Source: Croceivirga radicis (GTDB taxonomy: Bacteria > Bacteroidota > Bacteroidia > Flavobacteriales > Flavobacteriaceae). From it: a stretch of 64,000 nucleotides of DNA. Positions 20,746 through 30,087 of this stretch are shown one piece after another. Under the pieces are notes generated by a model. It saw only the letters and a list, made by a program, of their open reading frames with translations, had not been told where the DNA came from and made no database searches. The stretch is from assembly GCF_002072105.2 (NCBI RefSeq), contig NZ_MTBC01000012.1:1-64000 (forward strand). Direction: 5' to 3'. Every line of letters starts with the position of its first letter. Position 1 is the first letter of the stretch. The position numbers were made by a program, and so were the translations under genes.

Positions 20746-22092
20746 TTGAATCGAGCTTTGTTTTTTCTGGTGTTTCTAGGTTTGGCATATACTTCTAGTA
20801 TAGATGCACAACATTTTAGTTTGGATAAGCATAAGAAGGTTGAGCGTATAAAATTTCAAAAAATCAACAACGTAATATTAGTACCAGTAACTTTAAACGG
20901 GGCCAAACTTACTTTTATGTTAGATTCTGGTGTAAGCGCCCCCATATTATTTAATTTATCAGACCAAGATTCCATTCAACTAAATAATGTTACTACAATA
21001 AGCCTTAAAGGTTTGGGAGAGGGCGAGCCTATTGAGGCCTTGCGTAGTGCTCACAATCAATTTAAAATTGGTGAGGCTACCAATACAGACCAATCCCTAT
21101 TTGTGGTAATGGACAAAGACTTGAACCTTTCTCCCGCTCTAGGTGTGCCCGTACATGGCATTATTGGCTACGATGTCTTTCGTGATTTTGTAGTAGAAGT
21201 AAACTATGGAAAATCCATAATAAAACTCTACAATAACAACGAAGCTTTTAAAGTGCCCAAGAAAGCACAGAAATTAACGCTTGCAATAGAGCATAAAAAG
21301 GCATTTTTACATGCCAGTATTGTTAGGGAGAGCAATAAAGAGGTGCCGGTAAAATTATTGGTAGATACCGGCAGTAGTGATGCCTTATGGCTTTTTAAAG
21401 ATTCAATTAAGGGTATAGACCTGCCAAAGAAACATTTTGAAGAATTTTTAGGACAAGGGCTCAATGGTGAAATCTATGGTAAACGATCCAAAATAAAGGG
21501 AATTAAAATAGGCGATTTTTTTCTTGAAGAAACTAAGACGGCATTTCCATATAAAACTTCTTTTCAGGCAATTTCTAATTTGGGAGAACGAAACGGAAGT
21601 TTGGGGGGAGAGGTTTTAAAACGATTCAATCTTATTTTTGATTATAGCAATAGTGTTGTCTACCTTACAAAGAACAGCAACTTTAATAAGCCTTACCAAT
21701 ACAATCTATCTGGTATAACTTTGCAGCATAACGGGGTAAGATACATTGCGGAAAGAATTGCAGATTCTAGAGGTAGGGTAAAGGCAGAACATAATGACTC
21801 TTTTGGTAACGTGCAGATTGTGATGGACAACCAAACTAGATTAAGTTTGGTGCCAGAAATTGTGGTTTCTAGCATACGTGCTGGGAGCCCAGCAGAAAGG
21901 GCGGGTCTACAAAAAGGCGATGTAATTTTATCTGTTAATGGCAAGCAAGTGCACAACTATAAATTACAGGAAGTGTTGCAGATGCTAAACGAAAGGAAAG
22001 GCAAAAGGGTAAAACTAATGATAGAACGTTACAATGACGACAAGAAATTTTCTTTTGTAGTAGAAGATGTATTTAAAAACAAAAAGCCTTGA
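20746..22092 (+). CDS. Exported retropepsin-like aspartyl protease with C-terminal PDZ domain
   Basis: The 448-residue protein has a signal peptide (residues 1-21, cleavage near SIDAQ). Two aspartyl-protease half-sites follow: Asp60 in MLDSGVSAP and Asp207 in VDTGSSDALW. A PDZ domain lies at about 365-440 (GSPAERAGLQKGDVILSVNG). Such periplasmic or surface proteins occur widely in Bacteroidota; substrates are unknown. Translation seems to begin at TTG (20746) because the signal peptide starts there and no ATG is near. Confidence 0.88.
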   Translation: MNRALFFLVFLGLAYTSSIDAQHFSLDKHKKVERIKFQKINNVILVPVTLNGAKLTFMLDSGVSAPILFNLSDQDSIQLNNVTTISLKGLGEGEPIEALRSAHNQFKIGEATNTDQSLFVVMDKDLNLSPALGVPVHGIIGYDVFRDFVVEVNYGKSIIKLYNNNEAFKVPKKAQKLTLAIEHKKAFLHASIVRESNKEVPVKLLVDTGSSDALWLFKDSIKGIDLPKKHFEEFLGQGLNGEIYGKRSKIKGIKIGDFFLEETKTAFPYKTSFQAISNLGERNGSLGGEVLKRFNLIFDYSNSVVYLTKNSNFNKPYQYNLSGITLQHNGVRYIAERIADSRGRVKAEHNDSFGNVQIVMDNQTRLSLVPEIVVSSIRAGSPAERAGLQKGDVILSVNGKQVHNYKLQEVLQMLNERKGKRVKLMIERYNDDKKFSFVVEDVFKNKKP

Positions 22093-22108
22093 TCAATGTC
22101 AAGGCTTT
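22078..22108 (-). terminator. Intrinsic terminator for the DUF1573 gene
   Basis: AAAGCCTTGA pairs perfectly with TCAAGGCTTT (loop 6). On the minus strand it is followed by a T-rich tract. The arm overlaps the last codons of the convergent protease gene. Confidence 0.75.
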
Positions 22109-22134
22109 GAGTAAAGTAAATAAATTACTTAAAA

Positions 22135-22521
22135 TTATTTAGCTCCTTCTGCTTTTACGTTCCCTTTGATTTTTAAAACCTTAGTTGGCGTATCTGCATT
22201 AGAAGTTACGGTAATGGCCTTTCTTATAGGGCCTACGCGCTTTGTATCATATTTTACTTGAATCTCTCCTTCATCACCCGGTAAAATTGGTGCATCTGGT
22301 TTTTTAGGTATAGTACAACCGCAACTAGACCTAACATTGCTTATTACCAAAGGAGCATCTCCTGTGTTGGTAAATTTAAAAACGCGAACACCATCGCTGC
22401 CTTTTGCAATGTCACCATAATCAATCGTTTCGGACTTAAATTCAATTTTCGCTGTTTTGTCCTGGGCTTTTACACTCATGGCCAAAAGACCAACAAACAT
22501 TAAAAGTAATACTTTCTTCAT
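22135..22521 (-). CDS. Exported DUF1573 domain protein
   Basis: The 128-residue protein has a signal peptide (MKKVLLLMFVGLLAMSVKAQ). One Ig-like DUF1573 domain follows (YGDIAKGSDGVRVFKFTNTG, SSCGCTIP, GEIQVKYDTKRVGPIRKAITV). The CGC pair in the domain is conserved in this family; function is unknown. The frame is open to 22572, but an upstream ATG there lies within the promoter found at 22543-22574, so 22521 is the start. Single-gene unit. Confidence 0.88.
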   Translation of the reverse strand: MKKVLLLMFVGLLAMSVKAQDKTAKIEFKSETIDYGDIAKGSDGVRVFKFTNTGDAPLVISNVRSSCGCTIPKKPDAPILPGDEGEIQVKYDTKRVGPIRKAITVTSNADTPTKVLKIKGNVKAEGAK

Positions 22522-22542
22522 TTTTTTAGTTTTGGGTAAATT

Positions 22543-22574
22543 CAAAAGTAGGGGATTTAAACCTACCTCCAAAA
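22543..22574 (-). promoter_or_regulatory. Strong Bacteroidota-type promoter for the DUF1573 gene
   Basis: On the minus strand TTTTG (22574-22570) is followed by exactly 19 bases and then TACTTTTG (22550-22543), 21 bases before the ATG. This is the best consensus promoter in the window. Confidence 0.65.
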
Positions 22575-22716
22575 TTCTTTTGTAATGTAATAACGTTACT
22601 TATTTTTGTTTCGTATTCAGCGGATTGGTAAATCTAGAAAGCTATATGTTAAAATTTGTTGTGGCTTTCTTATAGTTGACCAATCCATTTTTGTATAAAC
22701 AATAATCATACCGAAA

Positions 22717-25347
22717 ATGGAAATTCCATCCAAATATGAGCCCAATAGGGTAGAGGAGCGCTGGTATTCTTACTGGGAATCCCAAGATTTTTTTACATCT
22801 ACACCAGATGACAGGGAGCCGTACACCATTGTGATACCACCGCCAAATGTTACAGGAGTACTGCATATGGGGCACATGCTAAATAATACCATACAAGATG
22901 TATTAATTAGAAAAGCCCGTTTGCAGGGTAAAAATGCATGTTGGGTGCCAGGTATGGACCATGCATCTATTGCCACAGAAGCTAAAGTGGTTGCCAAACT
23001 TAAAGCAGAAGGCATAGATAAAGCTACGCTATCTAGAGAAGACTTTCTTAAACATGCTTGGGATTGGACCAATGAATATGGTGGTGTTATCTTAAAACAA
23101 TTACGCAAACTTGGTTGTTCTTGTGATTGGAAACGTACCAAATTTACCATGGACGACGATATGTCTGCCTCTGTAATTAAAGTATTTGTAGACCTTTATA
23201 AAAAAGGACTAATTTACCGTGGCTATAGAATGGTAAATTGGGATCCAGAAGCAAAGACGACCTTGTCTGATGAAGAGGTAATTTACGAAGAGCGTAATGG
23301 ACTTTTGTATTATTTAGCTTACGAAATTGAGGGGTCAGATGAAAAAGTAACCATTGCAACCACAAGGCCAGAAACAATTTTGGGAGATACGGCTATTTGT
23401 ATCAATCCAAATGATGAAAGATATGCGCATCTAAAAGGGAAAAAGGCTATTGTACCTATTTCTGGTAGGGTAATTCCTATAATAGAAGATGAGTATGTAG
23501 ATATGGAATTTGGTACCGGTTGTTTAAAGGTTACACCTGCACATGATGAAAACGACAAGAACCTTGGAGACAAACATAATTTAGAAGTAATAGACATCTT
23601 TAATGAGGATGCCAGTCTAAATTCTTTTGGTTTGCATTACCAAGGTAAAGACCGTTTTGTAGTACGTAAAGAGATTGCCAAAGAGCTAGAAGAAAAAGGC
23701 TTTTTGGTAAAAACGGAACAACATGTAAACAAAGTAGGTACGTCTGAACGTACCAAAGCCGTAATAGAACCTCGCCTGTCTGATCAGTGGTTCCTTAAAA
23801 TGGAAGACCTTTCTAAACCAGCTTTAGAAGCGGTTATGGAGTCTGGCGATGTAAAATTGTTTCCGGATAAGTTTAAAAACACGTATCGCCATTGGATGGA
23901 GAATATTCGGGATTGGAATATCTCTAGACAATTGTGGTGGGGACAGCAAATACCAGCCTATTTTTATGGCGATGGTAAAGAAGATTTTGTGGTTGCAGAA
24001 ACTGCGGAAGAAGCAGTACAACTAGCAAAACAGGCTTCTGGAAATACTGCGTTAACCCTGGCTGATTTAAAACAGGACCCTGACGTTTTAGATACGTGGT
24101 TTTCTTCTTGGTTGTGGCCTATTAGTGTTTTTGGAGGCATTTTAGAGCCAGAAAATGAAGAAATAAAATACTATTATCCTACAAACGATTTGGTTACCGG
24201 ACCAGACATTTTGTTTTTCTGGGTGGCTAGAATGATAGTGGCTGGGTACGAGTTTAGAGATACAAGACCGTTTGAGAACGTGTATTTAACCGGTTTGGTA
24301 CGCGATAAACAGCGTAGAAAGATGTCCAAATCTTTAGGTAACTCACCAGATGCCTTAAAGTTGATTGAACAGTTTGGTGCAGACGGTGTACGTGTGGGAT
24401 TGCTGTTGAGTTCTGCCGCGGGTAACGATTTATTGTTTGATGAAGCCTTATGCCAGCAAGGTTCTAACTTCGCCAATAAAATTTGGAACGGCTTTAGATT
24501 GGTTAAAGGTTGGGAAATAGCAGATATTCCCCAGCCTGAAGCAGCACGTGTAGGCATAGATTGGTACAAAGCACGTTACCAACAGGTACTAGTAGAAATT
24601 GAGGACCATTTTAGCAAATACCGTATTTCCGATGCTTTAATGGCTATTTACAAATTAATTTGGGACGATTACAGTTCTTGGTTACTAGAAATTGTAAAAC
24701 CAGCATACCAACAGCCGATAGACCAGAAAACCTTTGATGAGGTGCTAGGTATATTGGAAGATAACTTAAAGTTGTTGCATCCTTTTATGCCATTCTTAAC
24801 GGAGGAAGTATGGCAACATATTGCGGAACGCGATGCCAAAGAAGCACTTTGTGTGGCAGCATGGCCTACCAAAGAGACTTTTGATACCAACATTGTAGAA
24901 GAATTTGCGTTTGCTACTGAGGTAATTGCTGGTATTAGAACCATACGTAAGGACAAAAATATCCCTAATAAAGAGGTATTAGAGCTGTCTATTTTAAATC
25001 AGTCCGGTACTTCGGAAAGTATGAATGCTATTATCCAGAAGTTGGGCAATATAGAAAGTATCGCTACGGTAGATGCCTCTGTGGAGGGAGCTTTGACGTT
25101 CAGGGTTAAGAGTAACGAGTATTTTATTCCAATTTCTGGGGCTATAGATGTAGAAGCAGAGAAAGAGAAAATTCAGCAAGAATTAGAGTATACTAAAGGC
25201 TTTTTAAAATCTGTACAGAAAAAATTAAGTAACGAGCGTTTTGTAAATAATGCGCCAGAAAAGGTGGTAGAGATAGAACGTAAAAAGGCCGCGGATGCAG
25301 AGGCTAAAATTGAAACTTTAGAAAAGAGTTTAGCCAATCTAGGCTAG
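22717..25347 (+). CDS. valS: Valyl-tRNA synthetase
   Basis: This 876-residue class I synthetase charges tRNA-Val. The HIGH motif is HMGH (50-53) after [13 protein letters not shown] is at 535-539. The CP1 editing domain lies between ([27 protein letters not shown]). An anticodon-binding domain and a C-terminal coiled-coil arm (about 815-876) complete the usual length. It is a single-gene unit ending in a bidirectional terminator. Confidence 0.97.
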   Translation: MEIPSKYEPNRVEERWYSYWESQDFFTSTPDDREPYTIVIPPPNVTGVLHMGHMLNNTIQDVLIRKARLQGKNACWVPGMDHASIATEAKVVAKLKAEGIDKATLSREDFLKHAWDWTNEYGGVILKQLRKLGCSCDWKRTKFTMDDDMSASVIKVFVDLYKKGLIYRGYRMVNWDPEAKTTLSDEEVIYEERNGLLYYLAYEIEGSDEKVTIATTRPETILGDTAICINPNDERYAHLKGKKAIVPISGRVIPIIEDEYVDMEFGTGCLKVTPAHDENDKNLGDKHNLEVIDIFNEDASLNSFGLHYQGKDRFVVRKEIAKELEEKGFLVKTEQHVNKVGTSERTKAVIEPRLSDQWFLKMEDLSKPALEAVMESGDVKLFPDKFKNTYRHWMENIRDWNISRQLWWGQQIPAYFYGDGKEDFVVAETAEEAVQLAKQASGNTALTLADLKQDPDVLDTWFSSWLWPISVFGGILEPENEEIKYYYPTNDLVTGPDILFFWVARMIVAGYEFRDTRPFENVYLTGLVRDKQRRKMSKSLGNSPDALKLIEQFGADGVRVGLLLSSAAGNDLLFDEALCQQGSNFANKIWNGFRLVKGWEIADIPQPEAARVGIDWYKARYQQVLVEIEDHFSKYRISDALMAIYKLIWDDYSSWLLEIVKPAYQQPIDQKTFDEVLGILEDNLKLLHPFMPFLTEEVWQHIAERDAKEALCVAAWPTKETFDTNIVEEFAFATEVIAGIRTIRKDKNIPNKEVLELSILNQSGTSESMNAIIQKLGNIESIATVDASVEGALTFRVKSNEYFIPISGAIDVEAEKEKIQQELEYTKGFLKSVQKKLSNERFVNNAPEKVVEIERKKAADAEAKIETLEKSLANLG

Positions 25348-25370
25348 AAGCTCATTTTAAACCAAATAAT

Positions 25371-25407
25371 AAAAATCCGTTGGTGTTATAAACTGGCGGA
25401 TTTTTTT
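25371..25407. terminator. Intrinsic terminator, bidirectional
   Basis: AAAAATCCG pairs with CGGATTTTT over a 17-base loop with T runs on both sides. It serves valS and the convergent transporter, whose stop codon it touches. Confidence 0.7.
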
Positions 25408-26236
25408 ATGCCTTTTTTAGTAGGGTATTTACAATTAGTGCGCCAATAATCATGGTTACACCTAATAAACTTAGCATAGTGTATTTTGCGCCCAACCAAG
25501 TAAAACTAATTAAAATGGTGAAAACGACCTCCATGTATTTTAAAGGGGCAACTACATTTGTTTTGGCTAATTGAAATGCCTGTGTCATATAAATTTGGCC
25601 AAAATAACCAAAGACACCTAAGCTTAAAAGCATAGCCCATTGCGTAGTGGTTGGGTTAACCCATACGTTAATGGCTAATATTCCTCCAATAGCTAGAGAA
25701 AAGAACATAAAATAGTTTACAATAACCATGTAATGGTCTCCCTTGCCAATTTTACGAATAAAAATGTATACAAAACCCGTAAAGAAAGCAGCAGCTAAGG
25801 CTAAGGCCAATCCTTTTAAATTGATGTTAGGATCAAACCCTTTTATTACCATAACCCCAGAAAAAGCGATAGCAAATAGCAGTAACTGAATGGCACGCAA
25901 TTTTTCTTTTAAGAAATATACTGCTATAACAGATGCGAATACAGGCGCTATGTAGCGTATAGATACCGCCGTGCCAGCTTCCAATTCCTTTAAAGACATA
26001 AAAAACAAAGTCATGGCCATTACCCCAAAAATTGCTCTTAGAACTAATAATTTTCTATTGTTGCCTAAAAAGTGAATTCCGTTTTTCAATAAAAAAATGG
26101 AGGCAAGAACAACGGTGCCCAAAGCCCTAAAAAATACGATTTGAAAAGTAGGGATAGCCTCTAGTTGTTTAATCATAAGATTCATCCCGGTGAAGGACAA
26201 GGTGCTCAGTAGCATAAAAAGTACGGCTTTCTTCAA
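25406..26236 (-). CDS. EamA/DMT-superfamily transporter
   Basis: The 276-residue protein has about ten hydrophobic helices in two EamA repeats. The first repeat begins KAVLFMLLSTLSFTGMNLMIK, and the second begins near LKGLALALAAAFFTGFVYI. It is an inner-membrane drug/metabolite exporter-type protein; the substrate cannot be told. The frame extends to an ATG at 26362, but those 42 residues are basic and non-membrane, unlike the family. I choose the TTG at 26236 (LKKAVLF); an ATG at 26215 is the alternative. Confidence 0.82.
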   Translation of the reverse strand: MKKAVLFMLLSTLSFTGMNLMIKQLEAIPTFQIVFFRALGTVVLASIFLLKNGIHFLGNNRKLLVLRAIFGVMAMTLFFMSLKELEAGTAVSIRYIAPVFASVIAVYFLKEKLRAIQLLLFAIAFSGVMVIKGFDPNINLKGLALALAAAFFTGFVYIFIRKIGKGDHYMVIVNYFMFFSLAIGGILAINVWVNPTTTQWAMLLSLGVFGYFGQIYMTQAFQLAKTNVVAPLKYMEVVFTILISFTWLGAKYTMLSLLGVTMIIGALIVNTLLKKA

Positions 26237-26326
26237 GAGAATATTAGCTTTATTTGAAAATAGCAAAGGTAAGGTGCATTTTCTGGAAAAGTTTTTTATT
26301 CTAAGAATGATGCGTATTTGTGACAA

Positions 26327-26369
26327 ATTGAAAAAGAAAAAGGGTTTTGGTAACAAAACCAAAACCCTT
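26327..26369 (-). terminator. Intrinsic terminator after the GH3-esterase operon
   Basis: AAGGGTTTTGG and CCAAAACCCTT form a perfect 11-bp stem. On the minus strand it is followed by a TTTTTCTTTTTC tract 20 bases past the esterase stop. Confidence 0.8.
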
Positions 26370-26389
26370 GGTATAGTAAGAGTGTAGTA

Positions 26390-27649
26390 TTATTTTTTAT
26401 GCTGAGCCAACCATTCCATGACAGTTAGTTCTTGGCCAGCTATAATTTTGGTGGGATGGTTTCTATGACTGTAAACCCACGAAAAATGACCGTTTAAATG
26501 AAAATCTTCAGCGCCATAAACACCATATAAATCGACTACATGATCATATAGGGATAAATGTACATCTTCTGCACCTGCGTCTATAAGTCTATCAAACGTA
26601 GGTATTACGGTTAACGCTGCCTTGGTAATTGGGTCGTCTTTAGAATGTATATACCAAATAGCTTGGTTTGCTAAAGTGCCAATATCTGAATCTGAAAGAT
26701 GCTCATTGAAAAATGCCAAGGCAGAGGGATATGCAGCCGCAAAATAATCTGGATAGTTTAATAATAGTTCCTGGGTCATATATCCGCCATTGGAGCAGCC
26801 ACCAACATAAATCCTGCTAGTATCAATGTCTGGATGTTTTTCTATAAAATCGTTGAACAAGGCCATGAGTGCTTCGCTATAAATATCTGGTTCTTGGCCT
26901 GTAGTGGTTTCTCCAGAAATGCCATGCATCCATCGAGTAGGGGTTTGTGGTGCTAATACGTAAGCGCCTCCAAAAATTTGCTGTATTTCATCAGAAGCAT
27001 AGTTAGCGGCTCTATTAGCCAAAAGTACAATACTTGGGTCCGTTCCACCTTCGCCTCCACCATGTAACCAAATTATCAATGGTTTTTTATCAACGTTTGT
27101 TTTTGGAGTATAAGCTGCATAGGTTAACGCTACATTGTTTGATTGGAATTTACCTGTTAAATCAAACTCATCTACTAGCGGTAGTATTCGTTCGGTTTCA
27201 TTGTTCCATACGTTGTTATTGTCCTTATTTGTAATGGTAAGTCCATAATTGGTCCACTGGTTTCCACTACAACCTTCCGTAAAAAAGTATAATATAGGTG
27301 AGCCTATAGGCAAATGCGGGCCCACGGCAGTATGTAACGTTATGTTTTTACCATTAGCTAAACGGTTTCCTTTTTCATCGGAAACATAGGCCGTAACTAC
27401 CTCTAATACGCCATTGGCCCTAGGGGAGTTTGCTGGCAAGCAATCAGAAGTTCTTGTAACTTTAATCTCAAAATCAGTAGAATTTACAGTAGAAGTTGTA
27501 TCTGATAAATGTAGGATTACCTTACTGGTGGCCGGTCCCCAGTCAAACCCCTCGACCACTAAAGTATAGTTGCCCTCTGTTTTTTGTGCAATGGTTGGTG
27601 TAAGTGCCAAACTTAAAAATAGTAGCGCTAATTTTTGTACAGTCTGCAT
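26390..27649 (-). CDS. Exported alpha/beta-hydrolase esterase with N-terminal Ig-like domain
   Basis: The 419-residue protein has a signal peptide (1-21) and an Ig-like esterase N-terminal domain (about 25-165). The hydrolase domain has oxyanion HGGG (196-199), nucleophile Ser286 in GGCSNGGY, an Asp at 338/339 and probable catalytic His388. It resembles PHB-depolymerase or carbohydrate-esterase-like 'prolyl oligopeptidase family' proteins. Its place 13 bases after a GH3 lipoprotein gene suggests it removes ester groups from a glycan or glycoside. The exact substrate is unknown. Confidence 0.82.
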   Translation of the reverse strand: MQTVQKLALLFLSLALTPTIAQKTEGNYTLVVEGFDWGPATSKVILHLSDTTSTVNSTDFEIKVTRTSDCLPANSPRANGVLEVVTAYVSDEKGNRLANGKNITLHTAVGPHLPIGSPILYFFTEGCSGNQWTNYGLTITNKDNNNVWNNETERILPLVDEFDLTGKFQSNNVALTYAAYTPKTNVDKKPLIIWLHGGGEGGTDPSIVLLANRAANYASDEIQQIFGGAYVLAPQTPTRWMHGISGETTTGQEPDIYSEALMALFNDFIEKHPDIDTSRIYVGGCSNGGYMTQELLLNYPDYFAAAYPSALAFFNEHLSDSDIGTLANQAIWYIHSKDDPITKAALTVIPTFDRLIDAGAEDVHLSLYDHVVDLYGVYGAEDFHLNGHFSWVYSHRNHPTKIIAGQELTVMEWLAQHKK

Positions 27650-27662
27650 TGTTTGTTGTGAT

Positions 27663-29954
27663 TTATTTAGTTCCGTATTTTTTAGTTCTGTCGTCAGAAA
27701 TTTGACCTTTCCAATTTAGACCAAAGGCAAAGTCATAGCTATTTCCTTCTGCATCCACATAAGGTTCCATATCTCTGGGTACATCTTCAAATTGCAATTC
27801 TACTGTTTTCATATTGGCTGGCATTTGAAAAGGTAATAAAGCAGAAGGTTCGTGCTTTCCTGCAATAATTTCTAGAAGTGCCTGGTCTTGAACACCCATA
27901 TGGGCCAAAATAGCATCGGCATTAGGCTCTATTTCAGAAAATACCATGGGTTTACTAACATGCACCACTACAATTACCGGTTTGTTGCCCATTTTTTGTT
28001 TGGTGTCATTTACCATATCCATATCCCTGGTATTTCTAGCCGTTACGGTCTTTCCTTTATACGTTCTATTGGTGAACTCTTCTAAAGGGCTGCCACCGGC
28101 AATACTAGTTTCCCTTGCATCATTTGCCGTATACGTATCATATTGAAGGCTAATTGGTACGTAACCATTACCACCATTTTCTACATCTTGTTGGTTATAA
28201 CCTGTACCGCCATCTGGACTTTTTATTCCAACCAATGCAAAGTCTGCCGCATCTGGACTGTCTACAATCTCAAAATATTTGGCTACTACCTCCATGTTAA
28301 AAGCAGGTTCTATACGTTCAGGGGTCACAATTCCCCACCAATTAACACTAGGTGCTACATATCTTTCTGGTACGTATACTTTCTTTTTTTCTGCTACTGG
28401 TAAACTGTTGGCTTTATTTTTAAGCATTACAATAGACCGCAATTGCGCGTTATAGCCTTGTTGCATAAATTCTGGTTTGCCAACGGTTTTCTCCGTTTTG
28501 GCTATATTTAAATATGGATTTTCAAAAAGTCCTGTTCTAAAAATATTCAATAGAAGACGAACGGCAGAAGTATCAAAACGGGCTCGCATTTTCTTTTCCC
28601 CGTGTTCTTTTACCCCCATATTGTAAGCTGCAATAACAGGTTTCATATCGTTATTCCCACCAAATTGGTCCATACCGGCTTCTATAGCTTTGTAATGTCT
28701 TTCGACTTCGCTTAAGGTTTCTACTCCCCAAGGTTTACCCTCAAATTTATCTATGGCAGAGACGTCTCTTGTAATTCCCCAATCCGTGCAAAGCACACCA
28801 TCATACCCATAGGTATCTCTTAATAGTTCCGTTACAAGGTATTGGTTGTAGCCATTGCCAACAGCCTCTCCATGTCCGTCTGAGATGGTATAGTATGGCA
28901 TAACCGCTGTGGCCGATTTTGTCTCGCCTTTTAGTTTAAAAGCACCTTCTAAAAATGGCATCATATGGTCTTTCATATTTTTTCCAGGATAGACAGCATA
29001 AGCGCCATATCCAAAATGCCCATCTCTACCGCCTTCTTCTGGACCACCACCTGGCCAATGTTTTACCATTGCGTTTACACTTTGCATACCCCATCCCTTA
29101 CCATCTGTGGTCTGAAAACCATCCACGTAAGCTCTCGCTAGATCCGTAGCCAATTTTGGATCTTCGCCCATAGTGCCATCAAAACGGCTCCATCTAGGTT
29201 CGGTTGCTAAATCTATTTGCGGAGATAGAGCGGTGGCAATACCTAAAGCACGGTATTCTTGTGAAGCTATTGTGCCAAAGGTTTCCATTAGACCTGGGTC
29301 AAAACTAGCCGCTAACCCTAACGTACTAGGCCACATGGAAATAGCGCCTCCTGCACCTGCATTATATTCTGCATACGAATCACTACCATGCCTTGGGTCA
29401 GAACTTGTATTAACCGGTATGCCCAACCCAATTCCCTCTACGTGCGCTTGCGCGTTATTGTTCCATTGCGCGGCTACCTTTGGGCTTTCTACACGGGTTA
29501 TTAGTACATGGCGTAAATTATCATCTGTTAAAAACTGCTTTTGCTGGTCAGAAAGGTCTCCGGCCTGTGCTCCGCTATCTGGAAACGGTTTTTTATTATA
29601 GGTAGAGGCCCCGAAACCTCTAGCAGCACCAGGTATTGATTGATGCGCACTATATAACATTAAACCAGCAATTTGTTCCGTGCTCATTTGGCTGGCCAAA
29701 TCTTTAGCTCTTTCTTTTGCAGATAGCCTCCAATCCTCGTAAGGATCTAATGTTCCATTTTTATTTAAATCTTTAAAAGCCAGTTGATTTACGGTAAGTA
29801 GTTGTACCCCTGAGTTTTTATGGTATCCTAAAGTGGCACCATCTTTGTTTTTTACTAATTGGTAGCCGTCTTGTGCTTCTTCCGTCCATTTAGGACCGCA
29901 CGAGAATATAGCAAACGGCAGTGAAAGCAGTAGCGTCTTTTTAATCGGGTTCAT
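27663..29954 (-). CDS. GH3 family beta-glucosidase-like lipoprotein
   Basis: The 763-residue protein carries a lipoprotein signal with Cys19 (FAIFSC). An EF-hand-like loop spans 62-74 (DLNKNGTLDPYED). The GH3 catalytic (beta/alpha)8 domain has KHWPGGG (298-304) and nucleophile Asp391 in CTDWGI, and a C-terminal alpha/beta sandwich follows. GH3 enzymes release terminal beta-linked glucose or xylose. The lipid anchor places it on the cell envelope. It is first in an operon with the esterase and downstream of a TonB receptor in the same direction, as in polysaccharide-use loci, although no SusD-like partner is present. Confidence 0.92.
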   Translation of the reverse strand: MNPIKKTLLLSLPFAIFSCGPKWTEEAQDGYQLVKNKDGATLGYHKNSGVQLLTVNQLAFKDLNKNGTLDPYEDWRLSAKERAKDLASQMSTEQIAGLMLYSAHQSIPGAARGFGASTYNKKPFPDSGAQAGDLSDQQKQFLTDDNLRHVLITRVESPKVAAQWNNNAQAHVEGIGLGIPVNTSSDPRHGSDSYAEYNAGAGGAISMWPSTLGLAASFDPGLMETFGTIASQEYRALGIATALSPQIDLATEPRWSRFDGTMGEDPKLATDLARAYVDGFQTTDGKGWGMQSVNAMVKHWPGGGPEEGGRDGHFGYGAYAVYPGKNMKDHMMPFLEGAFKLKGETKSATAVMPYYTISDGHGEAVGNGYNQYLVTELLRDTYGYDGVLCTDWGITRDVSAIDKFEGKPWGVETLSEVERHYKAIEAGMDQFGGNNDMKPVIAAYNMGVKEHGEKKMRARFDTSAVRLLLNIFRTGLFENPYLNIAKTEKTVGKPEFMQQGYNAQLRSIVMLKNKANSLPVAEKKKVYVPERYVAPSVNWWGIVTPERIEPAFNMEVVAKYFEIVDSPDAADFALVGIKSPDGGTGYNQQDVENGGNGYVPISLQYDTYTANDARETSIAGGSPLEEFTNRTYKGKTVTARNTRDMDMVNDTKQKMGNKPVIVVVHVSKPMVFSEIEPNADAILAHMGVQDQALLEIIAGKHEPSALLPFQMPANMKTVELQFEDVPRDMEPYVDAEGNSYDFAFGLNWKGQISDDRTKKYGTK

Positions 29955-30087
29955 TATTTCAGTTTAGTTAGTTGAAATTAAAAATTTAAAATACCGACAG
30001 CTAATTTATGTAACCAACAATAAAATAACTTATTTATTGATAAATTCTTAGTTGATATGTCAAATTATTAAAAAGTGGAATAAAGTC
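29955..30087. other. AT-rich leader of the GH3 operon
   Basis: The gap separates the TonB receptor stop and the GH3 start. It contains no ORF, no convincing hairpin and no full TAnnTTTG match, so whether the receptor and GH3 are one transcript stays open. Confidence 0.4.

Noticed and set aside
26236-26362. 42-residue N-terminal extension of the DMT transporter
   Set aside because: Basic, non-membrane sequence unlike the family; the first EamA helix begins at the later start.
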